Assembly (NCBI RefSeq): GCF_030283145.1
Contig: NZ_JASNWE010000001.1
Coordinates: 927,651 to 991,650, forward strand
DNA from: Actinomadura xylanilytica
Lineage (GTDB): Bacteria; Actinomycetota; Actinomycetes; Streptosporangiales; Streptosporangiaceae
Reading direction: 5' to 3'
Length of the DNA: 64,000 bases
The notes under the pieces are model-generated. The model was not told where the DNA came from and ran no database searches. It saw nothing but the letters and a program-made list of their open reading frames with translations. This document shows positions 44,602 through 54,986 of this stretch, piece by piece. The translations under genes and the position numbers were made by a program. Position 1 is the first letter of the stretch, and every line of letters starts with the position of its first letter.

Positions 44602-46605
44602 ATGACCGCTCGTGCGACCCTTCCCTACGGCTCCTGGCCTTCTCCCATCTCCGCCGCCGACGTCGCCCGCGCCCGGCTGCGCCTCAGCTTTCCGACCGTT
44701 GCGGGCTCGGACGTCTGGTGGCAGGAGACCCGTCCCGAGGAAGGCGGTCGAACAACGGTCATCCACCTCCAGGGCGGCCATCGGACCGAGTTGCTCCCGG
44801 CCCCTTGGGACGTGCGGACCCGCGTGCACGAGTACGGCGGGCGGTCATACCTGCCGGTCGCCACCGCCGAGGGGCGCACCATCGTTTTCTCCAACTACGA
44901 GGACCAGCGGCTGTACCGCCTCGACGAGGGCGATCCCAAGCCGCAGCCGCTGACGCCCGAGCCCGCCGTTCCGGCCGGCCTGCGCTACGCCGACTACGTG
45001 CTCTCCCCTGACGGCACTGAGATCTGGTGCGTCTGCGAGGGCCATATCGCCGCGCCGCCGGACGCCGACGGGGAACCGTCCGCCGCCACCGACGGGATCC
45101 GGCGGGCCATCGTCGCCGTTCCGCTGGACGCCAGCGCCGCCGACGACGCCGCGGCCATCCGGGAGCTGGTCACCGGCGCGCACTTCTACGCGAGCCCCGT
45201 CCCGTCCCCCGGCGGCGGGCACCTGGCCTGGATCCAGTGGAACCACCCGCGGATGCCATGGGACGGAACCGAGCTGCGCGTCGCCGCGCTTGAGGACGGC
45301 GCGACCGTCGCGCCCCGCACCGTCAAGGGCGGGCTCACCGAATCGGTGCTGGCGCCGGTGTGGCGTGACGACACGACCCTGTACGTGGTGTCCGACTGGC
45401 CCGGCTGGTGGAACATCTACCAGGTCGGCCTGCACGGCGAGTCCCCCCAGGCGCTCTACCCCGCCGAGGAGGAGTTCGCCGAGCCGCTCTGGACCCTGGG
45501 CGGCATGCCGTACGCGCTGCTCGGCGACGGACGGCTGGCCGTGCTGCACGGTGAGGGCAACCTGCGCCTGGGGATCTACGATCCCGAGACGCTCGACCTC
45601 ACCGACCTGGAGGTCCCCTACGAGCACTGGCTGCCGCAGCTGTCGGCCGACGGCTCGACGATCGTCGGCATCGGCGGCGGCCCGGACGTCCCGCCCTCGG
45701 TGGTCCGGATCGACACCACCACCGGCCGGGTCGAGGGGCTGCGCCGCGAGCTTCCCGAGCTGCCCGACGTCGCCTACCTGTCCAGACCGCGCGCCGAACG
45801 GCTCGAAGGGCCGTTCGGACGACCCGTGCACGCCTACGTGTTCCCGCCCACCAATCCGGAGGCGAGCGCCCCTGAGGGCGAGCTTCCGCCGTACGTGGTG
45901 TTCGTGCACGGCGGACCCAACGGCCGCGTCTCCACCGTCCTCAACCTCGAGCGCGCCTACTTCACCAGCCGCGGCATCGGCGTCGTCGACGTCAACTACG
46001 GCGGGTCGAGCGGATACGGCCGCGCCTACCGGGAACGGCTGCGCCGCCAGTGGGGCGTGGTCGACGTCGAGGACGTCATCGCCGCCGCCAAGGCCCTGGT
46101 GGAGGGCGGCGTCGCCGACCCCGCCCGGCTGGCGATCCGGGGCGGCAGCGCCGGCGGCTGGACGACCCTCGCCGCCGCCACCCAGACCGACCTGTTCAAG
46201 GCGGCCACGTCCTACTTCGGCATCAGCGACCTGCAGAGCTTCGCCGAGGCGACGCACGACTTCGAGTCGCACTACCTGTTCGGCCTGATCGGCCCGCTGC
46301 CCGGCTTCGAGCGCGCCTACGAGGAGCGGTCCCCGCTCAACCACGCCGACCGCACGGCGTGCCCGGTGCTGCTCCTGCAAGGCATGGACGACCCGGTGGT
46401 CCCGCCCGAGCAGTCCGAGCGGTTCGCGGCGGCGCTGGCCGCCAAGAAGATGCCGCACGCCTACCTGACGTTCGAGGGCGAGTCCCACGGGTTCCGCCGG
46501 GCCGAGACGGTCGTGGCGACCCTGGAGGCCGAGCTCGCCTTCTACGGCCAGACCCTCGGCTTCGAGCCGCGCGACGTCGACCCCGTCGAGCTGACCACCG
46601 GCTGA
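44602..46605 (+). CDS. S9 family prolyl oligopeptidase-like peptidase
   Basis: A 667-aa cytoplasmic serine peptidase (no signal peptide). The N-terminal 400 residues form a beta-propeller (VHEYGGRSYLPVATAEGRTI, LSPDGTEIWCVCEG). The C-terminal alpha/beta-hydrolase domain has FVHGGPNGR, DVNYGGSSGYGRAYRERL, nucleophile Ser516 in GGSAGGW, Asp597 in GMDDPVVPPEQ and His629 in GESHGF. This is the acylaminoacyl-peptidase/dipeptidyl-peptidase-like layout. It is convergent with the secreted protease gene across paired terminators. Confidence 0.93.
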   Translation: MTARATLPYGSWPSPISAADVARARLRLSFPTVAGSDVWWQETRPEEGGRTTVIHLQGGHRTELLPAPWDVRTRVHEYGGRSYLPVATAEGRTIVFSNYEDQRLYRLDEGDPKPQPLTPEPAVPAGLRYADYVLSPDGTEIWCVCEGHIAAPPDADGEPSAATDGIRRAIVAVPLDASAADDAAAIRELVTGAHFYASPVPSPGGGHLAWIQWNHPRMPWDGTELRVAALEDGATVAPRTVKGGLTESVLAPVWRDDTTLYVVSDWPGWWNIYQVGLHGESPQALYPAEEEFAEPLWTLGGMPYALLGDGRLAVLHGEGNLRLGIYDPETLDLTDLEVPYEHWLPQLSADGSTIVGIGGGPDVPPSVVRIDTTTGRVEGLRRELPELPDVAYLSRPRAERLEGPFGRPVHAYVFPPTNPEASAPEGELPPYVVFVHGGPNGRVSTVLNLERAYFTSRGIGVVDVNYGGSSGYGRAYRERLRRQWGVVDVEDVIAAAKALVEGGVADPARLAIRGGSAGGWTTLAAATQTDLFKAATSYFGISDLQSFAEATHDFESHYLFGLIGPLPGFERAYEERSPLNHADRTACPVLLLQGMDDPVVPPEQSERFAAALAAKKMPHAYLTFEGESHGFRRAETVVATLEAELAFYGQTLGFEPRDVDPVELTTG

Positions 46606-46610
46606 CCCAG

Positions 46611-46646
46611 TGATCAAGGAATCGCCGCCGGGCGATTCCTTGATCA
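46611..46646. terminator. Terminator after S9 peptidase
   Basis: Perfect 16-bp arms TGATCAAGGAATCGCC and GGCGATTCCTTGATCA with a 4-nt loop, starting 5 bp after the stop codon and followed by CAAAACG. Confidence 0.88.
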
Positions 46647-46704
46647 CAAAACGTCCCGGCCGCGACCGGCGACGACCCGCGAGGCCGACCGGTGCGGGGG
46701 TTCG

Positions 46705-46728
46705 GCGCGGGGCCGACCGGCCCCGCGC
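46705..46728 (-). terminator. Terminator after the secreted protease gene
   Basis: Perfect 10-bp arms GCGCGGGGCC and GGCCCCGCGC with loop GACC, 53 bp beyond the end of the protease gene (minus strand). Confidence 0.7.
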
Positions 46729-46781
46729 GGCATCCGGGGCGGCGGAGGCGGGCAGGGCGGTCGTCCGGCCTCGGGGGCCGG

Positions 46782-47753
46782 TCAGGCGCGCTTGTCGGCG
46801 GCGGTGCGCAGGTTGTAGGCGTCGTCGTCGAAGTACGGAGAGTACGAGCGGGAGTGGGTGGTCCCCCCGCCCTGGTAGCCGCCGATGACCCCGTTGATGA
46901 CGCCGGTGTGGGTCGTGGTGCTGTAGTTCAGCAGCCAGGGGCTTCCGCTGGTGCCGCCGTAGAAGCCGCCGCAGTCCATCCGGATCTGGTACGCGGACTG
47001 GCGGGCGGTCTGGACCCGGCAGTAGATCGGCCGGTCCCGCTTGTCGTAGGTGATCCGCGGGTAGCCGGTCACGTTCACCCACTTGCCGACGCCCTGGTTC
47101 GCGGCGAGCTTGTTGTAGCCGACCACGTCCTGGACCAGCTTGCCGTTGAGCGGGTTGAGCGCGATGTAGCCGAAGTCGAGGTCGGCGTCGCCGGTCGCCT
47201 GCCAGCGCTGGTCGACCAGCATCATGCCGGCCGCCCAGGTGCCGTACGGCCGCTTGCCCTGGTCGTACCTGGGGACGAACGCCACCTTGGTGCTGTACGC
47301 GCCGCCCTTGCCCCCGTGGATGCAGTGCGCGGCGGTGATCAGCAGTTTCTTGGAGAAGCTGTTCACCACACTCGCGGTGCAGTAATGGTCGCCGGTGCCG
47401 TTGTTGAAGAACAGCGCGCCGAGCGTCGGGATGCCGGCGAACGCCGTGGCGGTCGGCACCGCCTGCGCCCTGACCGCTCCAGGCGCCCGCCCGGACGGGC
47501 CCCCGGCCCGGCTACCGGGGGCGTCCGGGCCCGGTTCGGCGCCGGTCAGCGGGGTCGCGGCGGCCATCCGCTCCCGCGTCCAGTACCGCTGCACCGCGCC
47601 CGCGTCCGCCGCGCTGATCCGCGTGCTCACGGAGGTGTCCACGACGGTACGGCCACGGGCCTGGCCGCCCGCGAGCACCAGCGTCGTCCCGGCGGTCACG
47701 ACCGCCGCGGACGTCACCGCGGCGGCCGTCCCCCACATCCGAAACTTGCGCAT
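46782..47753 (-). CDS. Secreted trypsin-fold serine protease
   Basis: A 323-aa protein with a Sec signal peptide (MRKFRMWGTAAAVTSAAVVT) and a propeptide-like region to about residue 105. The protease domain carries the triad His143 (TAAHC), Asp193 (DADLDFGYI) and Ser269 (GGTSGSPW). Four cysteines (CTASV, AAHC, YCRV, MDCGG) can form the usual two disulfides. It is released to the medium or cell wall. It is convergent with the S9 peptidase gene and starts 65 bp after the end of rny on the same strand. Confidence 0.9.
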   Translation of the reverse strand: MRKFRMWGTAAAVTSAAVVTAGTTLVLAGGQARGRTVVDTSVSTRISAADAGAVQRYWTRERMAAATPLTGAEPGPDAPGSRAGGPSGRAPGAVRAQAVPTATAFAGIPTLGALFFNNGTGDHYCTASVVNSFSKKLLITAAHCIHGGKGGAYSTKVAFVPRYDQGKRPYGTWAAGMMLVDQRWQATGDADLDFGYIALNPLNGKLVQDVVGYNKLAANQGVGKWVNVTGYPRITYDKRDRPIYCRVQTARQSAYQIRMDCGGFYGGTSGSPWLLNYSTTTHTGVINGVIGGYQGGGTTHSRSYSPYFDDDAYNLRTAADKRA

Positions 47754-47818
47754 CCGCCCGAAGCTACCGACTCACCGTTCCCGCCACAACGTGAACGATC
47801 ACACTGGCCGGACCGGCC

Positions 47819-49363
<1,545 letters not shown>

Positions 49364-49928
49364 GAGGCAGATCCCTTCCTCGCCTTGCGGACCCCCGGGC
49401 TGGGGCCCTGCCTCGCGAGGATTACCCGCACCCCGGCGGACGACCGGGTACACGGCATCGCCGGGCCGCCGCGATCCGCAACCCGGTGACTCGGCCGATA
49501 TCGGCCAGGGTCGTGTCCTCTATGCCTCTCAACTGCTCGAACGGACTCGGTCAGTATCGCAATCCGCAGTGCGCGGAGTAATTCCTCACTGCCGTAACGG
49601 TAAGCGGCACAGAGGTAATGAGCAAGCAAACCACGGGCATTCCGGACTAACCGAACGCTCCCGTGAGGGCTTGCTTACCGCCGCCCCGACGCCGCGCCGT
49701 CCCCCCTCACCTGCCCGGTCGGCCGCCCCGTCCAGTCAGGGCGATGGTCAGGCCAGGTCAGGCGAAATCGCCATTTCGTCGGCGTGTCGCCCGTCTCGCC
49801 CAAACCTCGCCGCCAGCCGCCCGAAACCCGGACCGGGGCACGGCTCCAAAACACCGAACACGGATCCGGTCCCAGCCTCGATCCCGGTTCTCGGATCCGC
49901 CGGATATCGGCCGTGTCCGGCGGGGATG
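49364..49928. other. 565-bp intergenic region upstream of rny
   Basis: No gene is supported. The region should carry the rny promoter. It holds a possible RNA structure at 49614-49679 and, near recX, CCGGATATCGGCC-like motifs that echo GGCCGATATCGGCC at about 49491-49504. Confidence 0.5.
49614..49679. other. Long interrupted inverted repeat
   Basis: Nested pairings: GGTA with TACC, AGCAAGC (49621-49627) with GCTTGCT (49669-49675), and CACGGG (49632-49637) with CCCGTG (49660-49665). This could fold as an RNA stem with a small internal loop. Whether it is transcribed is unknown. Confidence 0.4.
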
Positions 49929-50468
49929 TTATTCCGGCTCGGGGAGGCCGGGGAGGTCGCCGGGGTCGGTGCCCTCGTCCGCGAGGGCCTCCTTGACCAC
50001 CCGGTAGGCCACGCCGTGCGGGTAGCCCTTGCGGGCGAGCATGCCGACCAGGCGCCGCATCCGCTTGGCCGGTTCGACGCCGCGGGTCGCGGCGAGCTTG
50101 CGGTCGACGAGCGCGCGGGCGGTGCGCTCCTCCTGCTCGGGATCCAGCGCCTCCACCGCGTCGGCGACGGTTTCGGCGGCGACACCGCGGTGGCGCAGCT
50201 CGTTGGCCAGGGCGCGCTTGGCGAGCCCGCGGCCGTTGTGCCGGGACTGCACCCACGCCTGGGCGAACGCGACGTCGTCGATGAGACCGACGTCGGTGAA
50301 GCGCCCGAGCACCTTGTCGGCGACGTCGTCGGGGACGGCCTTGCGGCTCAGTGCCTCGGCGAGCTGGGCGCGGGTGCGCGGAGCCAGGGCCAGCAGGCGC
50401 AGGCAGGTCTCACGGGCCGCCGACTCGGGGTTGGCGGGCGGATCGACCGCTCGAGGACGGCGGTTCAT
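49929..50468 (-). CDS. recX: RecA regulator RecX
   Basis: RecX binds RecA filaments and limits recombinase activity. The 179-aa protein has the three-helix repeats typical of the family: LLALAPRTRAQLAEALSRKA, GLIDDVAFAQAWVQSRHNGR and GLAKRALANELRHRGV, with a C-terminal repeat MLARKGYPHGVAYRVVKEAL. It lies 218 bp downstream of recA, with a hairpin between that may lower recX expression. Confidence 0.94.
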   Translation of the reverse strand: MNRRPRAVDPPANPESAARETCLRLLALAPRTRAQLAEALSRKAVPDDVADKVLGRFTDVGLIDDVAFAQAWVQSRHNGRGLAKRALANELRHRGVAAETVADAVEALDPEQEERTARALVDRKLAATRGVEPAKRMRRLVGMLARKGYPHGVAYRVVKEALADEGTDPGDLPGLPEPE

Positions 50469-50584
50469 GCCGCGCTTCCCCGTGCCGGCACGGCCCCGCG
50501 AGCCCCCCTGGCCGCCCGAACGACTGAGGCGGGGACGGAGGAGCGGGCGGGGCTCTCAGGAGCGGCGGCGCCATTGGGGAAGGC

Positions 50585-50610
50585 CCCCGCACCGGCGGAC
50601 CGGTGCGGGG
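50585..50610 (-). terminator. Hairpin between recA and recX
   Basis: Perfect 11-bp arms CCCCGCACCGG and CCGGTGCGGGG with loop CGGA. It could reduce read-through from recA to recX. Confidence 0.6.
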
Positions 50611-50686
50611 TGAGGCGCCGCCGCCCTACATACGAGATCATCGCCCACACTTCCGTCAAGAGTCACCCGGATCGGCGGATTGACCG

Positions 50687-51823
50687 TCAGGAGTCACCGG
50701 GCTTGGCGGCCTTGGCGCCCTTCTTGGCCGTGCTCGCAGCGGGCGTCTTGCCCGCGGCCGGGGCGGACGCGGCGGCCCCGGCGGCGGGCGCGCCCGGCGC
50801 GGCGGTCTCGGCGGCCTCCTTGTCGACCTTGGGGCCGATGCCCAGCTTCTCCTTGATGCGCTTCTCGATGCCGTCGGCCATGTCGGGGTTGGACTTGAGG
50901 AAGTTGCGGGCGTTCTCCTTGCCCTGGCCGAGCTGGTCGCCGTCGCAGGTGTACCAGGCGCCGGACTTGCGGACGAAGCCGTGCTCGACGCCGAGGTCGA
51001 TCAGACCGCCCTCGCGGCTGATGCCCTGCCCGTAGAGCAGGTCGAAGTCGGCGACGCGGAACGGCGGGGCCATCTTGTTCTTGACGACCTTGACGCGGAC
51101 GCGGCTGCCGACCGCCTCGGTGCCGTCCTTGAGCGTCTCGATGCGGCGCACGTCGAGCCGCACGGAGGCGTAGAACTTCAGCGCCTTGCCGCCGGTCGTC
51201 GTCTCGGGCGAGCCGAACATGACGCCGATCTTCTCGCGCAGCTGGTTGATGAAGATGACGGTGGTCTTGGTCTGGTTGATCGCGCCGGTGAGCTTGCGCA
51301 GGGCCTGCGACATCAGCCGGGCCTGGAGGCCGACGTGGCTGTCGCCCATCTCACCCTCGATCTCGGCGCGCGGGACCAGCGCGGCGACCGAGTCGATGAC
51401 CACGATGTCGACCGCGCCGGAGCGGATCAGCATGTCGGTGATCTCGAGCGCCTGCTCGCCGGTGTCGGGCTGGGAGACCAGCAGCGCGTCGATGTCGACG
51501 CCCAGCTTGCGGGCGTACTCGGGGTCGAGGGCGTGCTCGGCGTCGACGAACGCCGCGATGCCGCCCTTCTTCTGCACGCTGGCCACCGAGTGCAGGGCGA
51601 TGGAGGTCTTGCCCGAGCCCTCGGGACCGTAGACCTCCACGACCCGGCCGCGGGGCAGGCCGCCGATGCCGAGCGCGATGTCGAGGGAGATCGCGCCCGT
51701 CGGGATCGTCTCCACCGGTGCGCGCGCATCGTCGCCCATCCGCATGACCGAGCCCTTGCCGAACTGCCGCTCGATCTGGGCGAGGGCGGTGTCGAGAGCC
51801 TTCTCCCGGTCGTTCGCTGCCAT
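50687..51823 (-). CDS. recA: Recombinase RecA
   Basis: RecA forms filaments on single-stranded DNA, exchanges strands and triggers LexA self-cleavage. The 378-aa protein has Walker [10 protein letters not shown] (residues 66-74), the loops [18 protein letters not shown] and [19 protein letters not shown], and [20 protein letters not shown]. The C-terminal 45 residues are an Ala/Lys/Pro-rich tail ([16 protein letters not shown]) found in actinobacteria. The ATG at 51823 ([10 protein letters not shown]) is the family start. A SOS box lies 141 bp upstream. Confidence 0.98.
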   Translation of the reverse strand: MAANDREKALDTALAQIERQFGKGSVMRMGDDARAPVETIPTGAISLDIALGIGGLPRGRVVEVYGPEGSGKTSIALHSVASVQKKGGIAAFVDAEHALDPEYARKLGVDIDALLVSQPDTGEQALEITDMLIRSGAVDIVVIDSVAALVPRAEIEGEMGDSHVGLQARLMSQALRKLTGAINQTKTTVIFINQLREKIGVMFGSPETTTGGKALKFYASVRLDVRRIETLKDGTEAVGSRVRVKVVKNKMAPPFRVADFDLLYGQGISREGGLIDLGVEHGFVRKSGAWYTCDGDQLGQGKENARNFLKSNPDMADGIEKRIKEKLGIGPKVDKEAAETAAPGAPAAGAAASAPAAGKTPAASTAKKGAKAAKPGDS

Positions 51824-51963
51824 GAGGTTGCCCCTTGTCTTTCCTGTGATGTGTGCCGGCTCTCGGCCGCCTTGCGGTGTCGAGGGCGACGTTACGGGGA
51901 GCCAGGGACAGTTTCGAGGCCCCGGTACGGCTGTGGACAACGTCGCGTGCGGGGCCCAGCCTA

Positions 51964-51979
51964 CCGAACATTCGTTCGA
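51964..51979. promoter_or_regulatory. LexA-type SOS box
   Basis: CCGAAC-ATTC-GTTCGA matches the actinobacterial/Bacillus LexA consensus TCGAAC-N4-GTTCGA in 11 of 12 arm positions. It lies between recA (141 bp away) and the divergent ATP-grasp gene (91 bp away), so both could be SOS-controlled. Confidence 0.8.
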
Positions 51980-52070
51980 TCATGGTGTCGCGCACCTGTT
52001 TGCCCGGGAATCTCCGTGCACACGGGCCCCGGAACCCCGTACGCTGGCGCCGTCCACGGAGGGTTCCTTC

Positions 52071-52931
52071 ATGACGCTGACCGTTCTCTTCTGCGTCGAT
52101 CCGATCCACCCCCGGCGCGTTGACCCCCACTTCTCCCGCGAGGCCGCGGCCGTGCGGGACCACTACGGCGAGATCGCCCTCATCGACCACGACGCGTTGC
52201 GGCACGGCGACGCGGCGGAGGCGGTGCGCGCGGTGCCGCAGGACCTCGGCGCCGTCTGGTACCGGGGCTGGATGCTCGCCAGGGGCGAGTACACGGCGCT
52301 CGCCTCGGCGCTCAAGCAGCGCGGCGTCCTCCTGCTCACCCATCCCGAGGACTACCGGCGGGCGCACGAGCTGCCCGGCTGGCACGACACGTTCGCCGGG
52401 CTGACCCCGCAGAGCGTGTGGCGTCCGCTGGCCCCCCGCCAGGACCCCGGCGACCTGGCCGAGCTGGTCCGCCCGCTGCGTAGCGGGCCCGGCGTCGTGA
52501 AGGACTACGTCAAGTCGCGCAAGCACGAGTGGGACGAGGCGTGCTTCGTCCCCGACGTCAAGAACCTCTCGGAACTCCGCTCGGTCGCGGCGAAGATGAT
52601 CGCGTTGCAGGACGGGTTCCTCGCGGGCGGGCTGGTGGTGCGGGAGTACGAGCCCTACGACGGCGAGGGCGAGGCGCGCGTGTGGTGGGTGGACGGGGAG
52701 CCCGCCCTGGTGGGACCGCATCCAGACAGCCCCGGCCTGGAGCCCGAGCCCGAGCTGGCCTCCGTGGCCCCGGCCGTGCGGGCGCTCGGCTGCCGCTTCA
52801 TCACCACCGATCTCGCCTGCCGCACCGACGGCGAGTGGCGCGTGGTCGAGGTCGGGGACGGCCAGGTCAGCGACCTGCCTGCGACGGTCGACCCGATGGA
52901 CCTGTACGCGCACCTGCCGGTGCCGGACTAG
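52071..52931 (+). CDS. ATP-grasp protein of the R2K clade (DUF4343-like)
   Basis: A 286-aa soluble protein starting at the ATG at 52071 with GGAGG upstream. The N-terminal 140 residues form a pre-ATP-grasp part (VLFCVDPIHPRRVDPHF, GAVWYRGWMLARGEY). The ATP-grasp part has VVKDYVKSRKHEWDEACFVP with the lysines that name the R2K clade, VVREYEPY and the metal-site region CRTDGEWRVVEVGDGQVSD. R2K proteins are predicted peptide or protein ligases; the substrate here is unknown. The gene diverges from recA across an SOS box, and a second ATP-grasp enzyme lies 630 bp downstream. Confidence 0.75.
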   Translation: MTLTVLFCVDPIHPRRVDPHFSREAAAVRDHYGEIALIDHDALRHGDAAEAVRAVPQDLGAVWYRGWMLARGEYTALASALKQRGVLLLTHPEDYRRAHELPGWHDTFAGLTPQSVWRPLAPRQDPGDLAELVRPLRSGPGVVKDYVKSRKHEWDEACFVPDVKNLSELRSVAAKMIALQDGFLAGGLVVREYEPYDGEGEARVWWVDGEPALVGPHPDSPGLEPEPELASVAPAVRALGCRFITTDLACRTDGEWRVVEVGDGQVSDLPATVDPMDLYAHLPVPD

Positions 52932-53165
52932 AAATCCGCAAGTCCCCAGAACCTGGACGCACATTTTCCTCGTCCAACAGGATGCGGCACTCGCACGCCC
53001 TCGCGCAGCGTGTCCGTGATGTGACGGAACCGGCGCGACATCGCTTCCGTCTCATGATCCACCGCCCCTAGGCTATGGCTCCGTGACGCCGGATTCCTTT
53101 TTCGGTGAGGCATCCGACCCCGCTGTCCGGAACCTCCTGACACCCGTCGTCTCGTTTCGAAGGAC

Positions 53166-53552
53166 GTGTTCCCCTTGCCCCCACAGGAGCCCACTCGCCG
53201 GCTCAGCTCGCGCGCCGTCAAAGTCGGGATGGTGAGCGCGCTGTCCGTGACCCTGGTCGCCTGCGGTTCCAAGTCGACCACCGCGTACTGCGTGGACCGT
53301 GACGCTCCCGCCGTGGGCAAGACCGCGGGCGGCCACAAGACGGTCCCCGACAGTTTCTGCAACACCAGCGACATCGACCGGGGCACCGTCTCGTACGGCC
53401 GCTACTACTGGTACTACGGCGGGAAGCGCTCCTCCAACGGCTACGTCTCCGGCGGCAGCGCGTACGGGCCCAGCAAGGGCAAGGTCAAGTCGAGCAGCGG
53501 CCGGACCCTGAGCCGCGGCGGGTTCGGCGGCGGCGGCAAGAGCGGGAGCTGA
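53166..53552 (+). CDS. Small lipoprotein, YgiB-like partner of the next gene
   Basis: A 128-aa protein with a basic N-terminus, hydrophobic segment and lipobox (VSALSVTLVAC), so it is likely a lipoprotein on the outer face of the membrane. The mature part is rich in Ser, Gly, Tyr and Lys (GRYYWYYGGKRSSNGYVSGG) and ends in RGGFGGGGKSGS. This resembles E. coli YgiB (DUF1190), which also precedes a glutathionylspermidine-synthase-like gene. The longest start is GTG 53166, but a TTG at 53175 has a better spaced AAGGA. It is 6 bp before the ATP-grasp gene, thus cotranscribed. Confidence 0.7.
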   Translation: MFPLPPQEPTRRLSSRAVKVGMVSALSVTLVACGSKSTTAYCVDRDAPAVGKTAGGHKTVPDSFCNTSDIDRGTVSYGRYYWYYGGKRSSNGYVSGGSAYGPSKGKVKSSSGRTLSRGGFGGGGKSGS

Positions 53553-53558
53553 GCCGAC

Positions 53559-54719
53559 ATGAGGCGAACCCGTTCCGAGCCCAGGGAAGACTGGGCCGAG
53601 AAGGTCGAAGCGCACGGGCTGGCCTTCCACCGGACCGCGCACCCCGAACATCTGCCCCGTCCCTACTGGGACGAGTCGGTGCACTACGTCTTCGAGATGG
53701 ACGAGGTGCTGGCCCTAGAGGCGGTCGTGGAGGAGCTTCACGAGATGTGCCTCCAGGTGGTGGAGCACGTCGTCACCACCGGTCGGTACAACGTGCTGGG
53801 CATCCCCGACTGGGTCGCCCCGCTGATCGAGGAGTCATGGCGCCGCCGCGATCCGCACCTGTACGGGCGGTTCGACCTACGCTACGGCGGAGACGGGCCG
53901 GCCAAGCTGCTGGAGTACAACGCCGATACCCCGACGGCCCTGGTCGAGAGCGCCGTCGTGCAGTGGTTCTGGTTGCAGGACGCCTTCCCCGGCGACGACC
54001 AGTGGAACTCCATCCACGAACGCCTGGTGGCGCGCTGGAAGGAGATCGGGTCCGGGCTGCCCGATGACGGTCCGGCCCACTTCGCCTGGACCAACGGGGA
54101 CGAGACCGGCGAGGAGGTCATGACGATCGCCTACATGCAGCAGACCGCCAGGGAGGCGGGGCTGTCCGGCATCGCGATCGCCATGGAGGACATCGGGTGG
54201 CACCCGGAGCGCGAGCGGTTCGTCGACCTCCACGACGACGAGATCCGCACGCTCTGCAAGCTCTACCCCTGGGAGTGGATCGTCTCCGAGCCGTTCGGCC
54301 GGAGCATCCCGGCCGCGCCCACCACCTGGATCGAGCCGATCTGGAAGATGGTGCTCTCCAACAAGGCGCTGCTGGTGCTGCTCTGGGAACTGTTCCCCGG
54401 ACACCCCAACCTGCTGCCCACCTACCTGAACACCCCCTCCGACCTCACCTCGTACGTGCAAAAACCCCTGCTCGGCCGGGAGGGGGCGAGCATGCGCATC
54501 GTCACGCCCGACGGCAGCGAGCAGCGCACGCAGGGCGACTACGGCGCGGAGGGCTTCGTCTTCCAGGAGTTCTGCGCGCTGCCGGACTTCGACGGCGAGC
54601 ACCCGGTGCTCGGCGCGTGGGTGGTCGACGACGAGTCGGCCGGGCTCGGCATCCGCGAGACGTCCGGGCTCATCACCGACGACACCTCGTCGTTCGTCCC
54701 GCACCGCATACCCGTCTGA
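53559..54719 (+). CDS. Glutathionylspermidine synthase-like ATP-grasp protein (YgiC-like)
   Basis: A 386-aa cytoplasmic ATP-grasp ligase with no amidase domain. Recognisable parts are YWDESVHYVFEMDEVLALE, RFDLRYGGDGPAKLLEYNADTPT, IEPIWKMVLSNKALLVLLWE, LFPGHPNLLPTYLN, KPLLGREGASMRI and FQEFCALPDFDG. Actinobacteria generally use mycothiol instead of glutathione, so the true substrate is probably another amine and acid. The upstream lipoprotein and this enzyme form a pair seen also as ygiB-ygiC, for which no activity is settled. Confidence 0.9.
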   Translation: MRRTRSEPREDWAEKVEAHGLAFHRTAHPEHLPRPYWDESVHYVFEMDEVLALEAVVEELHEMCLQVVEHVVTTGRYNVLGIPDWVAPLIEESWRRRDPHLYGRFDLRYGGDGPAKLLEYNADTPTALVESAVVQWFWLQDAFPGDDQWNSIHERLVARWKEIGSGLPDDGPAHFAWTNGDETGEEVMTIAYMQQTAREAGLSGIAIAMEDIGWHPERERFVDLHDDEIRTLCKLYPWEWIVSEPFGRSIPAAPTTWIEPIWKMVLSNKALLVLLWELFPGHPNLLPTYLNTPSDLTSYVQKPLLGREGASMRIVTPDGSEQRTQGDYGAEGFVFQEFCALPDFDGEHPVLGAWVVDDESAGLGIRETSGLITDDTSSFVPHRIPV

Positions 54720-54782
54720 ACCCCTGGCCCGCCCTCCGTCCCCGGTGCCCGTTCCTGAGGAGCACGAGCTGACGGGCCTCGG

Positions 54783-54977
54783 TCAGCGCAGGCTCTGGGG
54801 GACGTCGAAGGTGGCGGCGACCGCTCTCCAGACCCGCTTGACGGACTCGCCGTCGGCCAGGGCCCGTTCAACGGTGCGGCCACCGAGCTCGGCCAGGACG
54901 TAGTCCTTGGCCACGCTCTCGGCATAGCCCTCGCCGAACTGCTGATTCATCCGTTCCCAGAACTGTGTGAGCCGCAC
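54783..54977 (-). CDS. DUF3046 protein
   Basis: A 64-aa protein, full length for this actinobacterial family (RLTQFWERMNQQFGEGYAES, KDYVLAELGGRTVERALADG, VWRAVAATFDVPQSLR). Its function is unknown; in this phylum it is often found close to recA and recX, as here. It follows an alpha/beta hydrolase gene by 9 bp on the same strand. Confidence 0.88.
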   Translation of the reverse strand: MRLTQFWERMNQQFGEGYAESVAKDYVLAELGGRTVERALADGESVKRVWRAVAATFDVPQSLR

Positions 54978-54986
54978 CCGGACACG

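Noticed and set aside
46611..46646. Perfect 16-bp inverted repeat considered as a mobile element end
   Set aside because: It begins 5 bp after a stop codon in a convergent gap and has a 4-nt loop, as expected for a terminator.
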